Source of the DNA: Pieris napi
Taxonomy: Eukaryota; Arthropoda; Insecta; Lepidoptera; Pieridae
Length of the DNA stretch: 64,000 nucleotides
Assembly: GCF_905475465.1 (NCBI RefSeq)
Contig: NC_062247.1
Location: 4,154,001-4,218,000, forward strand
Direction: 5' to 3'
The stretch's first letter is position 1; each line of letters begins with the position of its first letter. Of the stretch, positions 1 to 11,500 are shown piece by piece. The translations under genes and the position numbers were made by a program. Under the pieces are notes generated by a model. It was given only the letters and a program-made list of their open reading frames with translations. It was not told where the DNA came from and made no database searches.

Positions 1-112
1 AAAGCTTTTGATTGCAATTATAAGAAACTGCGCTCGAGTTGTATAAAGGAAATGATGATGAATATTAAGAAAAAACTATGATATGAACGAAGTATGTGCG
101 TACAAATCATTA

Positions 113-787
113 AGGTGCGCTTACACTCAATTCCAGTCAATACTCGTCAACTATGACGTCACGACTACATCAAGCAATTTACGGCAACGGCAATAAGCAT
201 CAATACTGCGCAATACAATCTTGAGCGATATGGCGCAACTTCATCAACTAGGCAATACTGTCCTACACGATCAACTCAGTATTCGCTCGCAATAGACGAC
301 ATTGTTCTTGCTGCGGCGGCTTGTAGCGCTTTTTTTATTATTAATCAAAAACAAAAAAGAAAGAAAAGGAATAGGCGTATCTGGTTTTTGGCGAGTGGCC
401 GCAATTTACATTGTGTAAAGAATTAGATGATATATTATTCAAAATCTTTACTAGAATGTCACGAACAGACTTTGAATTACTTTTGAATAAAGTAATTAGA
501 AATTATTATTATTTAGACCTCTCGCTGTCCCCGCGGAAGCAAGACGGCAAGCCGCAAAACAAACAAGTGCGAATGAGATATATACAAAAATTGCTAGGAA
601 TTTCCAAGTCCATTCGTCAATTCGTATCTGCGACATTGAGCGATATGAAATATCTGGAGCAATTAGAAGCAATATCGCCGAAATAATTTATTGAAATTTA
701 TTAACTTAATTAAAATTGCCCCATTAATTGCTCCAGATCGGTCCATTCGTGTCGCCGAGCAATTATTGCCCTCGTGTAAGCGCACCT
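113..787 (+). mobile_element. Harbinger (PIF)-type element, non-autonomous, with transposase remnant
   Basis: The element has 14-bp terminal inverted repeats (AGGTGCGCTTACAC at the left, its reverse complement at the right) and is flanked by TTA on both sides (110-112 and 788-790), the target duplication usual for PIF/Harbinger. Inside, an open frame at 411-686 contains RMSRTDFELLLNKVI, which resembles the segment of PIF/Harbinger transposases just before the catalytic domain. Nothing resembling the DDE catalytic region follows, so this is an internally deleted copy. It lies in the intron after the last visible flacc exon. Confidence 0.8.
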
Positions 788-866
788 TTATAAATGTCAC
801 AGTAGATGCATATAACGTGTGCAATCCCCACGTTAGCTATCTTTTAATAGTTCTGAGTATACTCAC

Positions 867-3800
867 ATCATCCCGTTCCAAAATATCGTCAGGGTCATCA
901 CTAATTTCACTGAGGTCATCCGGTATAGGTTTGTCATCGTCATCATCATGAGCTGGTGGTGCCTCTTTTGTCTCTGGTTCCGGACGTCTTCGTTTGTCAC
1001 GTCCGTGGTCCATTCGCATACGATTGTAATCATCTGAAGTTATAAACTTGGTTACTCCAAAACTAGCAATATTCCTATATTTTGTCTAAAACGTGTACCA
1101 TTTTTTTAAGTCTTTTATTATTGTTAATAAAGTTTTTATATATTCACACGCAAAAAGTACGTAAGATATATTTTAACAAAACATTTAGCGGAATAAAACT
1201 TAACTATAAACACGATACTTCAGGACAGTTAGAATAATAAATACGAAATAAATGAAATTAATAATAATAAAGTGATAACCGCCGCCCATGGAAACCAGCA
1301 TCGCCGGGGGCTAGCGGGTGTGTTGTCGACCTTTCAGGGATTGATACGCTATTTTCATCAAGACCCCTAAGTCGTATTGGTATTCGTACCAAACCTCTAC
1401 TGATAGGTTCGACAAAAAGGTGGTGCGGGGGAAAGAAGTGCCTTAAAAAGCTGTGTTGTAGAACGCCAGTCGACAGTCGTTTATTATTTTATGTAGGTAT
1501 GTAAGACTTAAATTATTGTAGTATTATGGTAGGTATATTATTTTAGTATTATGGTCGTATAATCGTAGTATTATGGTAAATAATTAAAGACTAATATATT
1601 ACATGCCACAAATTTAATTATTTAATTTCAAACCAGTGGCATTGAGGTCGTATGTAAAAATTAGTATACCAAAAATTCGCATAGCTAAGATAAACCAATT
1701 ATACTGAATCTCACATTTATCTCGACTGAGTTCTTGTACCGTGCCGTGTATATTGAAAAAACTATAGATGGGTATTGTGTCACTATTGGAAGTAAAAAAC
1801 GTTATAACTAACCATGCATACGATTTCTATGTGGTCCGGGATGACGATGCCTCCAACCTTCATCCTGTTCTTTATCCCAATCATTCATCTATAACACATA
1901 GAAAACAATAAACATTACGAATGACGGTTGAAATAAACACACAAACAAAACATACCATGAGGACTAAGGCAGCCAAGGATTATATGGGATAGGATAGGGC
2001 AGGGTTGGTTTTTCTTTCTATAATCTATTGGTTCATTCCAGTATAATCTCTTTTGATAGAGCGCCTAAAAAAGGAAACATTAAATATTCAAAACAGGAAA
2101 TGTATATTGTTTCAAAGAAGCTGCATTAACTATTTAGGGACATAGGAAGATATTTAAATACTGGGTGGACAAAAAGTCGTGGATATATGGACATGTGTAA
2201 TACCTTTTCAGAATCCCTATTAAATGCGCCAAAACTTGTAATACAGGGTGACTTTTCGGTACAGTCATTTTTTTTCACAGTGGGGTCCGAAGTAAACAAA
2301 AAGTTTTGATTTGAAAAAAAATTATATAGTATAACTTAATATTATCTTTAATACACTCAATAAACAACTATAAATAGTATATGTAACGCAAGAACTCATC
2401 ATTACCAATAGTGGATATTATGAAAAAGATACAGGATGTAAACTTTTTCGAATTTTAATAAGAATTAGTAAAAAAAAAGTAAATTTTCTTATAAAACGCA
2501 AAATAAATTATAACTCTGCAGGGGTTGAGCTTAAAGACCTGCCGTAGAACAATTCTTTGCAGCTGATGACCTCATCTATCCCCTATTTGCGTTTGATCCA
2601 CGACTTTTTGGCCACCCTGTATATGTAGTTAGTAAAAGTTCCTTTAGGAATACGGAGGGTAAATTCATTTTTGTGTCATGTCAGTACAGTCATTTTTCAT
2701 GGCAATAGTTAGTACTGCCTTTTCTAATGAGTTCATGCCCGCGAAAGTGTTCAACAAGGTTATACACACTAGCTTTCCAATCGCAGTGTAATACGTCACG
2801 TACCCCTGACTTTGACATTGATATTTTATTTTATTTGATGGCTGCTTAGAAATAGTTAGGTACAAGTAAATTATAACGGTAACTAAAAAAAATATTAGAG
2901 ACCTGCGCATCATGCATTGGCCAATGCCGCTCCCTTCCCCAGTCTCCAGAGCCTCGATAATCATCATTGTCCCAATCTTTATGATGCATGTAACGGTCAC
3001 GCTCCATTGACCCAGAGCGACCCTCCCATGAGCGGTCGCGACGGCGGTCATCGTATCCTTAAGAAGAACAGGGGATGAGAATATAAAATGAAATTGCGGT
3101 CAATTGTGATTGGTCAAGCAGACGTCATATAATGTGTGAACTCGTATGAGGCTGCAGATACAGTCGACAAAACAGTATCGAACGTATCGGACCTTCGTCC
3201 TTTGTATTATTTTCTCGCCTATACAAAGACGAAAAATTTCTTGCAAATCACCTCTTTCATTACAAATTTATAAGCTTTAAATAAAGATTACGGTCATATT
3301 CAAAAACGATGTACGTAATTACGTACAAAATATTTAATAGGTAATTGCAGCGCACCTCAATTGGCTAATAAATATAATATACTCTAAGCTGATGTTAAAA
3401 ATTCATTTATAGATTAGTAAGTTAGTTGATGTGTGTCAATATGTATGTGATCTCTAATCTCTTTACGCCCAAATCTATTTTCATATTTAAAAACGAAGTA
3501 GGTACGTAATTACGTACAATTTACAAAATATTTAATAGGTAATTGCAGCGCACCCCAATTGGCTAATAAATATAATATACTCTAAGCTGATTTTAAAAAT
3601 TCATTTATAGATTAGTAAGTTAGTTGATGTGTGTCAATATGTATGTGATCTCTAATCTCTTTACGCCCTAATCTATTTTCATATTTAAAAACGAAGTAGG
3701 TACGTAATTACGTACAATTTACAAAATATTTAATAGGTAATTGCAGCGCACCTCAATTGCCTAATAAATATGATATACTCTACGCTGATGTTAAAAATTC

Positions 3801-6663
3801 ATTTATAGATTAGTAAGTTAGTAGATGTTTGTCAATATTTGTGTGATCCCTAATCTCTTTACGCCCTAATCTATTTTTTTCAATGAGATGATTTTTATCT
3901 ATCTCTATCTTATAAGCAACGTTGCTTGTCAAAAAAGAATTACCGATATCGCCCCGTTCTCCCATGTCACCATACATCCTATCATCGTCTTCCGGATATC
4001 GGGAAGGTCCTGGCATGTCGTATCCTGGGTCATAATGCCTGTCCCTGCCCTGTAAATATCCTGGCGACCTGTCACTATCCCGTGGCATACTACCATATCT
4101 GTTGTCCATTCTATCATAATGGTCCATCCCATGGTCGTATGGTCGCTCCATGTCATAGTCACCTTGCTCTCTGTCAATGCTATCCATTCTGTCCCGTTTT
4201 ATAGACCTGTCTCTCTCAATCCTATCTTGCTTACGGCCTCTTTCGGAATGATTGTCTTGTTGATCCTTGGGACCTCTTGGATTTTTGTCATTATCTACTG
4301 CCTTGTTAGATATAGCAGCCAGCGCTGCAAGACGTTCCTCCGGCCTGGGCAGTAATCTCTGCATTGGTTTATTTGGTTTCTCTAGGCCTTTATCTTTAGC
4401 TAGACCTCTTTCCCTACCCCTGCGCTTATCATCCCTTTTATTATCTTGTTTCCGATCTCGACCTCTGTCCTTTCTGTCATGCCTATCCTTGTCATCGTGT
4501 TTTTCTTTTTTCCTTTCCATAGATCTACGACGATCGCGGTCTCTGCTTACTGATCGTTTCTTGTGTCTGTCAGTACTGGCTTCCCTTCTTGACTGCTTTT
4601 TTGGTGACACTGGTCTACTTCTTTCAGAACTATCCTTTCGCCTTGTATCTTTAGGATGAGAACGTCGTGGTGACCTAGATCTCGCTTTCTTAGGTGATTT
4701 ACTTCTGCCTCTTCTTTCCTTGTCTTTATCACGTTCCTTGTCCTTTTCTTTTCCCCTGTCTTTGTCTTTCTCACGGTCTCTAGAGGATTGAGGAGATGCA
4801 CTCCTATTTCTTTCTCTTCTTTGAGGAGATTTTCCATGCTTGGAAGATGTTTTTGATAATAAGCTTTTAGATGTTATTGGTGGAGTACCTCCTGACTTCT
4901 TTGTAGGTGATAGAGACTTTTTACCTAATGCAGATTTTGTAATTACTTTTTTCTTACTTCCATCAGGCTTTTTCATAACTTTTTCTTCCTTTTTTCCCAT
5001 TCCTTTTTTAATTTCTGCCTTATCTCTTTTTACTGTATCACTTTTAACCAACTTTTTTTTAGCTGGTACATCACCATCAGAAGAAGAACTTGAGTTTCTT
5101 TTCAATTTCCCTTTCTTAGCTTTTTTCTTGGCATCCCTGAAATAAAATTTTTAATGCAATCAAGATTTTTTTTTAAATTACTTTACATAATATGAAAACA
5201 TAAACATTGATAACAGAGAAGCTGAAATGGCAAATTGCTTTTGATGGATTGTATATGCAAATAACGATCTATCTATATCTAAATACCGCCTCAAATTTTA
5301 TCTGTTATTTGCCAGGTCTTCTGTTCCTGATACTACTTATAAACTTTTGGATCAAAGACCTGCCTGCCTGGTTTCTTAACTATTACCTTTACCACATGAG
5401 CAACTGTTATTTTATTACACATAGAAAGAAAATTCATTGGTTCATGGCTTACACTGCTCTTATTTTTATGTTAACAGCAATGTCACATTGTTATAGTTTA
5501 ACAGTAATCACTTGAAACTAAATGTGGAAAAAAAATAAAATATTTATTGAAATGTAAATGTTATGAAACGGTGCATAGGAAGGAAGTAAGAATTATATTA
5601 GTTTGCATAACAGCCACAGTGTTTCTCTTTCCGCACAGGCTCTAGTGTCAATATATATATAATAATTGTAACCACAACTAGTAAACTTCAAACATGCTGA
5701 GTAAATATAATCTTGTTTATAAACAAAATGAGCAACAAAAATAGAATACTTATATAATTTAATATAAGCCAGAAAATCATAATAAAAAGTATTTGTGAAA
5801 CTCTAGAAATATATATTTTTTTAATATAATATGGAATATGAAAATTGTATGTGCTAACAATCTAAATAAAATAAGAATAATGTTAAGAATAATTCACAAA
5901 ATATTATTGCTTAATGATTTACAATTTTATTTAGTAACATTTTAGAAAAGTATTTCTAATATCTGTTTATCTTCATTTTTTTAGTTTTTCTAGTTTCTAA
6001 TTGCCTAATGAACTAATTGCTGGTAAGATCCCAGTAAAGATGACATATACAGACTATATGGAAGATTAATATAATTTTACTTTATTGTCTAAGAAATACT
6101 TCTAACCTGCCAGATGATGAAGATGAAGAACTTCCATCTGAAGATGATGAAGACCCACTTGAACTTGAGGAACTTCTAGATGATGACGAACTTGACACAG
6201 CCTTTTTCTTTTCTTTTGCCATATCTTTACCAGAGTCCATTTTTAACTGTAACTCTAGTTCATGTTGCAGCTGTTGCCTCCTTTTTTCAAGGACATCAGT
6301 ATCAGCATATTCTAGGTCATTCTGATCCCAATTGTCTATCTCACCGTCGGTACTACGACCAGTCCTCACAACAACAGTTGAATGTAGTCGACTTTTAGGA
6401 TCATCTTTTGCTAAACGTTTTTGGTCAACATCTTTATTTGCCCGTTGCTTAGAAGGACTGATCAACGTATGAGTAGAGGCAAATTTGCAACTTTTACCAT
6501 ATGCACAGCTGCCGTGTTGCACCCACTGTCTACAAAAATCCGTTTTCTTACCACTAGAACTTGCCTTTTTAGTACCGAGGCGCTCAAAAACACTGGGTCT
6601 ATTAGATAAATCCTTGGTTTTAGGTAACTCCACAGTAATTTTCCTTTTACCTTGTTTTGACAT
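867..6663 (-). CDS. flacc: Zc3h13/Flacc-like m6A methyltransferase-complex protein (5' five exons; C-terminus outside window)
   Basis: Exons on the minus strand are 6663-6107, 5136-3944, 3057-2903, 1888-1813 and 1033-867. All junctions are GT-AG and the phases (2, 1, 0, 1, 0) join into 716 uninterrupted codons. The protein starts MSKQGKRKITVE, then has PSVFERLG, a CCCH-type zinc finger (C44, C53, C59, H65), a poly-Ser tract, a long Arg/Ser/Lys/Asp-rich low-complexity region, and near the end SEISDDPDDIL. The PSVFERLG box, the early finger and the acidic ISDD motif in this order are what I recall of ZC3H13. In animals ZC3H13/Flacc bridges the METTL3-METTL14 core and WTAP/Fl(2)d in nuclear m6A writing. 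The exon at 867 ends with the donor GTGAGT, so the conserved C-terminal domain must lie left of the window. The finger spacing is C-x8-C-x5-C-x5-H, with Ser where His is usual. Orthology is inferred from motifs. Confidence 0.8.
1272..1479 (-). mobile_element. 3' fragment of Daphne/CR1-like LINE
   Basis: Read on the minus strand, this is similar to 11480-11690, the 3' end of the LINE frame at 8592, including the coding stretch before the stop and the segment around CCATGGGCGGCGG. It lies in the flacc intron between the exons at 1033 and 1813. It is an old, 5'-truncated copy. Confidence 0.7.
2161..2619. mobile_element. TA-flanked TIR element (Tc1/mariner-like MITE), 459 bp
   Basis: The ends are inverted: CTGGGTGGACAAAAAGTCGT at 2161 and the complement of CAGGGTGGCCAAAAAGTCGT ending at 2619. 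A TA dinucleotide lies directly outside each end (2159-2160, 2620-2621). There is no open frame of note. It lies in the flacc intron between the exons at 1888 and 2903. Assignment to the Tc1/mariner group rests on the TA duplication alone. Confidence 0.7.
3293..3878. repeat. 198-bp tandem repeat, about three copies, inside a flacc intron
   Basis: The marker TATTTAATAG begins at 3331, 3529 and 3727, giving an exact 198-bp period. The copies share TAATTGCAGCGCACC, TTAGTAAGTTAGT and a palindromic GTACGTAATTACGTAC and differ by only a few bases. The array ends about 65 bp from the 5' donor at 3943 (minus strand). No coding potential. Confidence 0.9.
5137..6106 (-). other. flacc intron 1
   Basis: The intron is bounded by donor GTTAGA at 6106 and acceptor TTTATTTCAG at 5137 (minus strand). 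It is AT-rich. A 102-codon frame on the opposite strand (5207-5515) has no recognisable domain and I treat it as chance. I see no repeat or RNA gene here. Confidence 0.7.
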
Positions 6664-6988
6664 TATAAAAGAGAAACATTAGTCTTAAAAATAACTACAG
6701 TCCACTGAATCAAAAAATTCAAATACATCACCACTTAAATTATTTTATTTGCAAAAGAACAACTTTTAATTAATATATTTTTGTTCTATGTGAAAATTGC
6801 TGTAATTAATAAACGTATATTGGAAACGACAGGTGAAAACGGTGAAATTCAGTCTGAAGCAGTAATCCCCTAAACAAAATAGCCGGCATTTTGTTTTATG
6901 ATTTTTTTATCTGTATTGTCCTATTTACAGTTTTAAGACCTATAAGATGGTAGGTCCTCCAAATATATTTTTATAAATATGCACTCTG
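6664..6988. other. 5' flank of flacc, no gene seen
   Basis: This stretch lies directly upstream of the flacc start codon (minus strand) and should hold its 5' UTR and promoter. I see no clear TATA box and no repeat. Confidence 0.4.
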
Positions 6989-7792
6989 TGCGTTTTCCAA
7001 TTACAGAGCATAATGCGACTCAGTGCCGCACAATGCCGCATAATGCTGAAGCTTAGTTGGAACGTGAATTAGTTTTCAAATGCATGCGTGCGCTAAGTCA
7101 GCGTTGAAAAAAAAATATTCTGAATAGAGTTAGCAACCTTATTAATGTATAAATAATGTGATAAACAATAATAATTGGTTGAAAACTTTTTACGCTTATT
7201 TTAATAATCAAATTATTTCATTAACATTTTTTTACTGAAATAAGAGAAAACCTTTAAAGAATCTAAGGTTTTAACAAGCTAAATTAACAGTAAAATATTT
7301 AGTTTCATGTAAGAAGTTAACATCATTTACGTTTTGAGTAATTTTTTTAAAAATGATTTCTAAAAAATTATATACTTTTTCAAAACCATTGCAATGTTTA
7401 CAAAAGTATAATCCTGTAAAATAAATTTGTATACAGATCCGAATTTTAAATGTGGAATATAAAAAAAGTTACTATTTATACCTTCATCCATACTTATATT
7501 TTTTTTTTTAGCAGTTTGAAATAACTTTAATTATTTTCAAAATCTACGACGAAACGAAAGCCTTACAAATTTTTCAACAATAAATAATAATTACTAACGA
7601 AAATTTCGATAAATGCCAACTTAAAGAAAAACACTGGTCAATTTTCTGTCACTGTGTTGGTATTGATTGCGAGAAGCACGCGAGAGCATTCGTTTTGAGA
7701 GTGCTCAATTGTGCGAAGCGTTGCTGTAGTTGGAACATTCAACGTTGAGCATTGTGCCGCATAATGCGCTCTAGTGCTGTAATTGGAAAACA
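6989..7792. mobile_element. TIR element of about 0.8 kb, superfamily unassigned
   Basis: The ends match as inverted repeats: GCGTTTTCCAATTACAG near 6990 and CTGTAATTGGAAAAC ending near 7791. A short direct repeat CACTCTG lies immediately outside (6982-6988 and 7793-7799). Just inside both ends are clustered GCATAATGC and GTGCCGC motifs in inverted order, as in subterminal transposase binding sites. There is no coding frame. The 5-7 bp duplication does not match a single superfamily clearly. Confidence 0.7.
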
Positions 7793-8164
7793 CACTCTGT
7801 ATTCAGTTCAATCATAAGTCGAACCCACAGAGTAGTAAGCTCAAAGCTATTCGATAGAATGGAAATTTAAACAATCAGGATATAGGGATGAGATCATGAG
7901 ATATTTAAAACTCGATCAGATTATGTCTATTGTATCAGCTTTTTCGCACACATTCGCACCAGAACATATTATTCGGAGACCCTTATTTAGGATTAAAATT
8001 CACTTTCTATAATTGGAATTACAGTGGAATCTCTATAACTCGAACCTCGTTAAGTCGAAATCCTCCGTAAGTCGAAAAAAAATGCCATGGCCTAAATACG
8101 CGGTATCTCGAATTATTTCGACTTTTTAACTCCAAAAAAAAATTTCCCTACGAAGTATTGATAA

Positions 8165-8402
8165 TACTTACATATTTATACTCTACTAGTGGACCCGACA
8201 GACGTTGTCCTGCATGATATTTCAAGCAATTAGTAAAGCAAAGTATGAAAGTACCGACTGCAGCTCCATTTGGCGGGCTGATTTGTGAATCTAAACCATT
8301 CCCAGATCCCCTTGAACACACACAAAAAAATTCATCAAAATCGGCCCAGTCGTTTGAGAGATGTTCAGTGACATACACACTCACAGAAGAATTATATATT
8401 TA
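8165..8402 (+). repeat. Fragment of 'CTAGCTGACCC'-type interspersed repeat
   Basis: It starts with a degenerate CTAGTGGACCCGACAGACGT, has TCAAAATCGGCCCAGTCGTT and ends in ATATATTTAAAGATA. The order and wording match the repeats at 21187, 29971 and 35603. It is inserted inside the pogo-like element. Confidence 0.55.
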
Positions 8403-8591
8403 AAGATAACTCGAAATTCAAAAAGAAGACTCCGTAAGTCGTCGAAATATAATGACGTATTACTTGGAATTCCTCAAATAATAGGCAATAAAATGAATTT
8501 TCGGGTTCAGGGCTTCTAATCTATTGTTTTTGTCTTGTAAACGTGCAATTAATGAATACTTTCATAAAAAATATATACTGCAAAACTTAAG

Positions 8592-11500
8592 TTGAATTGT
8601 TATTCAAATTCGACTCTACACTGTTCGGGACACTCTGCGCCCGGTGGTGGACGCACAGGCTGCCCTTCGTATTCTGGGGGGGGCAATTCTGCGCTCGGTA
8701 AAAACATTAATCGTTCTCGGGGCAAACGGAGCAATTTAACAAAGGCACCCCCGTCCACACTCGCCGTGGACTTCACTAATGTTAGGGGGCTCAATTCCAA
8801 CATCAACGCTGTCCACTACCACTTAGAGACTGCGAAGCCGGCCTTGCTCTTTCTTACCGAGACTCAGATATCCCCCCCGGCTGATACTTCCTACCTCTCC
8901 TACCCGGGGTACAAATTGGAACATTCATTTGTGCCGCGGGCGGGAGTTTGCGTGTACGTCAGAGAGGATATCTGTTCTCGTCCCCTCGGGACGCTTGAAG
9001 GAAGGGACCTATCTAACCTCTGGCTGCGCGTAGACTGCGATGACCATCCGCGATTCTACGCATGCCTGTATAGGTCCCATAGCGGAAATACCAAAACTGA
9101 CCGACTCATTGAGCACATCCAAATGGCTACAGATTCCCTGCTCGAAAGGGTCCCTACCGCTGAAATCGTGATACTTGGCGATTTTAACGCCCACCATGCC
9201 GATTGGCTCGGCTCAGAAACCACCGATCATGCGGGAAGATCCTTTCACGACTTTGCTTTGGCTTACGACTTGACGCAAATGGTCCCTGCGATTACGCGAA
9301 TACCAGATGTGGATGGTCATAAACCCTCTTTGTTGGACCTTCTGCTGACTTCACATCCGGAGAACTACCAAGTCTCTGTTGAACCGCCATTGGGTTCATC
9401 AGATCATTGTGTGGTCCGGAGCATATTGCCGTTCACGCGCCCTCTTCGGCCTAGCTTCACTGGCTGTCGCCGCGTGTGGCACTATAAGTCAGCAGATTGG
9501 GATGGGATGCGGTCTTTTTTTGCGTCCTACCCTTGGGGGCCCATTTGCTTTTCGTCGAGTACTCCAGATGCCGTCGCTGACTCTGTCGCCGAGGTGGTCC
9601 TGCAGGGTATGGAACTCTTTATTCCATTCTCTGCGGTGCCGGTCGGTGGCAAGTCCCAGCCTTGGTTTAGGCGTTCTTGCAAAGCGGCTTTGCGCCGTAA
9701 GCGTGAATGCTTTAAAGCCTGGGCAGAAGCGGTGACATCCTGTGATGTGACTATCGGCGAACGTAAAAAAGCATACAATTCAGCCTCCAGGTCCTTCAAG
9801 CGAGAAATCGCTAAAGCAAAGTCAGAGCACATTGCCAGATTTGGTGAGAAATTGGCCCACCTCCCTTCGGGAACTCGAGCCTTCTGGTCTCTTGCCAAAG
9901 CTGTCCAAGGGAATTTCTGTCTGCCCTCAATTCCACCACTGCATAGGGAGGATGACTCACTGGCCCATACCGCGAAAGAGAAGGCCGATCTTCTAGGCTG
10001 TCTCTTTGCGTCGAACTCCACTTTGGATGATCAAGGGAAGGAACCACCGACATTATTGCGGTGTGATACTACGATGCCCGAAGTTATATTCCGGCAACGT
10101 GCTATCCGTAAAGCTTTGTCTTCCTTGGACATCCATAAGTCGAGCGGGCCCGATGGCATCCCTCCAATTGTGCTGCGTACTTGTGCTCCTGAGTTGGCTC
10201 CGGTCCTAACGCGCCTTTTCCGGTACCTTTACACGCTCGGCACTGTTCCGAAGTGCTGGAAGATCGCTTCGATACATCCGATCCCTAAAAAAGGCGATCG
10301 CTCTGATCCGTCCAACTATCGCCCAATAGCTATAACCTCCTTGTTCTCCAAAATAATGGAAACCATTATTAACAGCCAGCTCCTGAGGTATCTAGAGGGC
10401 CACCAGCTGATTAGCGATTCTCAGTACGGCTTTCGTCGTGGTCGCTCAGCTGGTGACCTCCTTGTATACCTTACACATAGGTGGGCAGAGGCAATTGAGT
10501 CCAAGGGGGAGGCGCTGGCGGTAAGTTTGGACATAGCGAAAGCCTTCGATCGGGTGTGGCACAGAGCACTGCTCTCGAAGCTTCCAGCCTACGGGCTCCC
10601 TGAGAAATTATGCAACTGGATTTCCAGCTTTCTCGCTGATCGGAGCATCAAAGTCGTCATCGACGGAGCATGCTCCGACCTGAAACCTGTGAATGCTGGT
10701 GTCCCACAAGGCTGTGTCCTATCCCCGACCCTGTTTATTCTGCATATCAATGATATGTTGCAGCTTAGCAACATTCATTGCTATGCGGACGACAGCACTG
10801 GTGATACTTTTTACACTGGCCGGGCAGGTATTTCTCGGGCTGTTGTCGATGAGTACCGGAACAAACTTGTGTCTGAAGTCGAAACTCTTCTACGTGGAGT
10901 CTCGGACTGGGGTAGACTAAATCTAGTCCAATTTAACCCCAAGAAGACACAAGTATGCGCGTTTTCCGCTAAAAAAACTCCCTTTGTCGCTACTCCCCTC
11001 TTTGAAGACACTCTCCTTAAAGCCTCAGCTAGCATCGGAATACTGGGCGTTGACATATCGAATAACGTTCAGTTTCGCGGTCATCTGGAAGGAAAGGCTA
11101 AATTAGCCTCCAAAAAGCTTGGTGTGCTCAGCAAGGCGAGACGGTACTTCACTCCGGGCCACCGCTTGCTACTATATAAAGCTCAAATTCGGCCCCATAT
11201 GGAGTACTGCTCTCACCTCTGGGCGGGAGCTCCCCAGTACCAGCTCCTTCCACTTGACCGTATTCAACGAAGAGCGGTTCGAATCGTCGACGACCAGTCA
11301 CTTTCAGTGCGGCTTGATCCCTTGGCGTTGCGTAGAGATGTGGGATCTCTCTGCATCTTCTACCGCATTTACCATGGAGAGTGTTCAGAGGAGTTGTTCG
11401 GTCTAATACCTGCAGCTGAGTTTCATCATCGGACGTCAAGGCAAAATACAAAATACCATCCGTATCACCTCGACGTCCGTCGTTCCACAACAGAGCGTTT

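Noticed and set aside
3810..4837. Several frames on both strands over the RS-rich exon
   Set aside because: Low-complexity codons of flacc exon 2 leave other frames open. Only the spliced minus-strand frame fits the neighbouring exons.
5207..5515. 102-codon hydrophobic frame on the plus strand
   Set aside because: It lies wholly inside flacc intron 1, is rich in Leu, Ile and Tyr as AT-rich DNA gives by chance, and has no motif or splice context.
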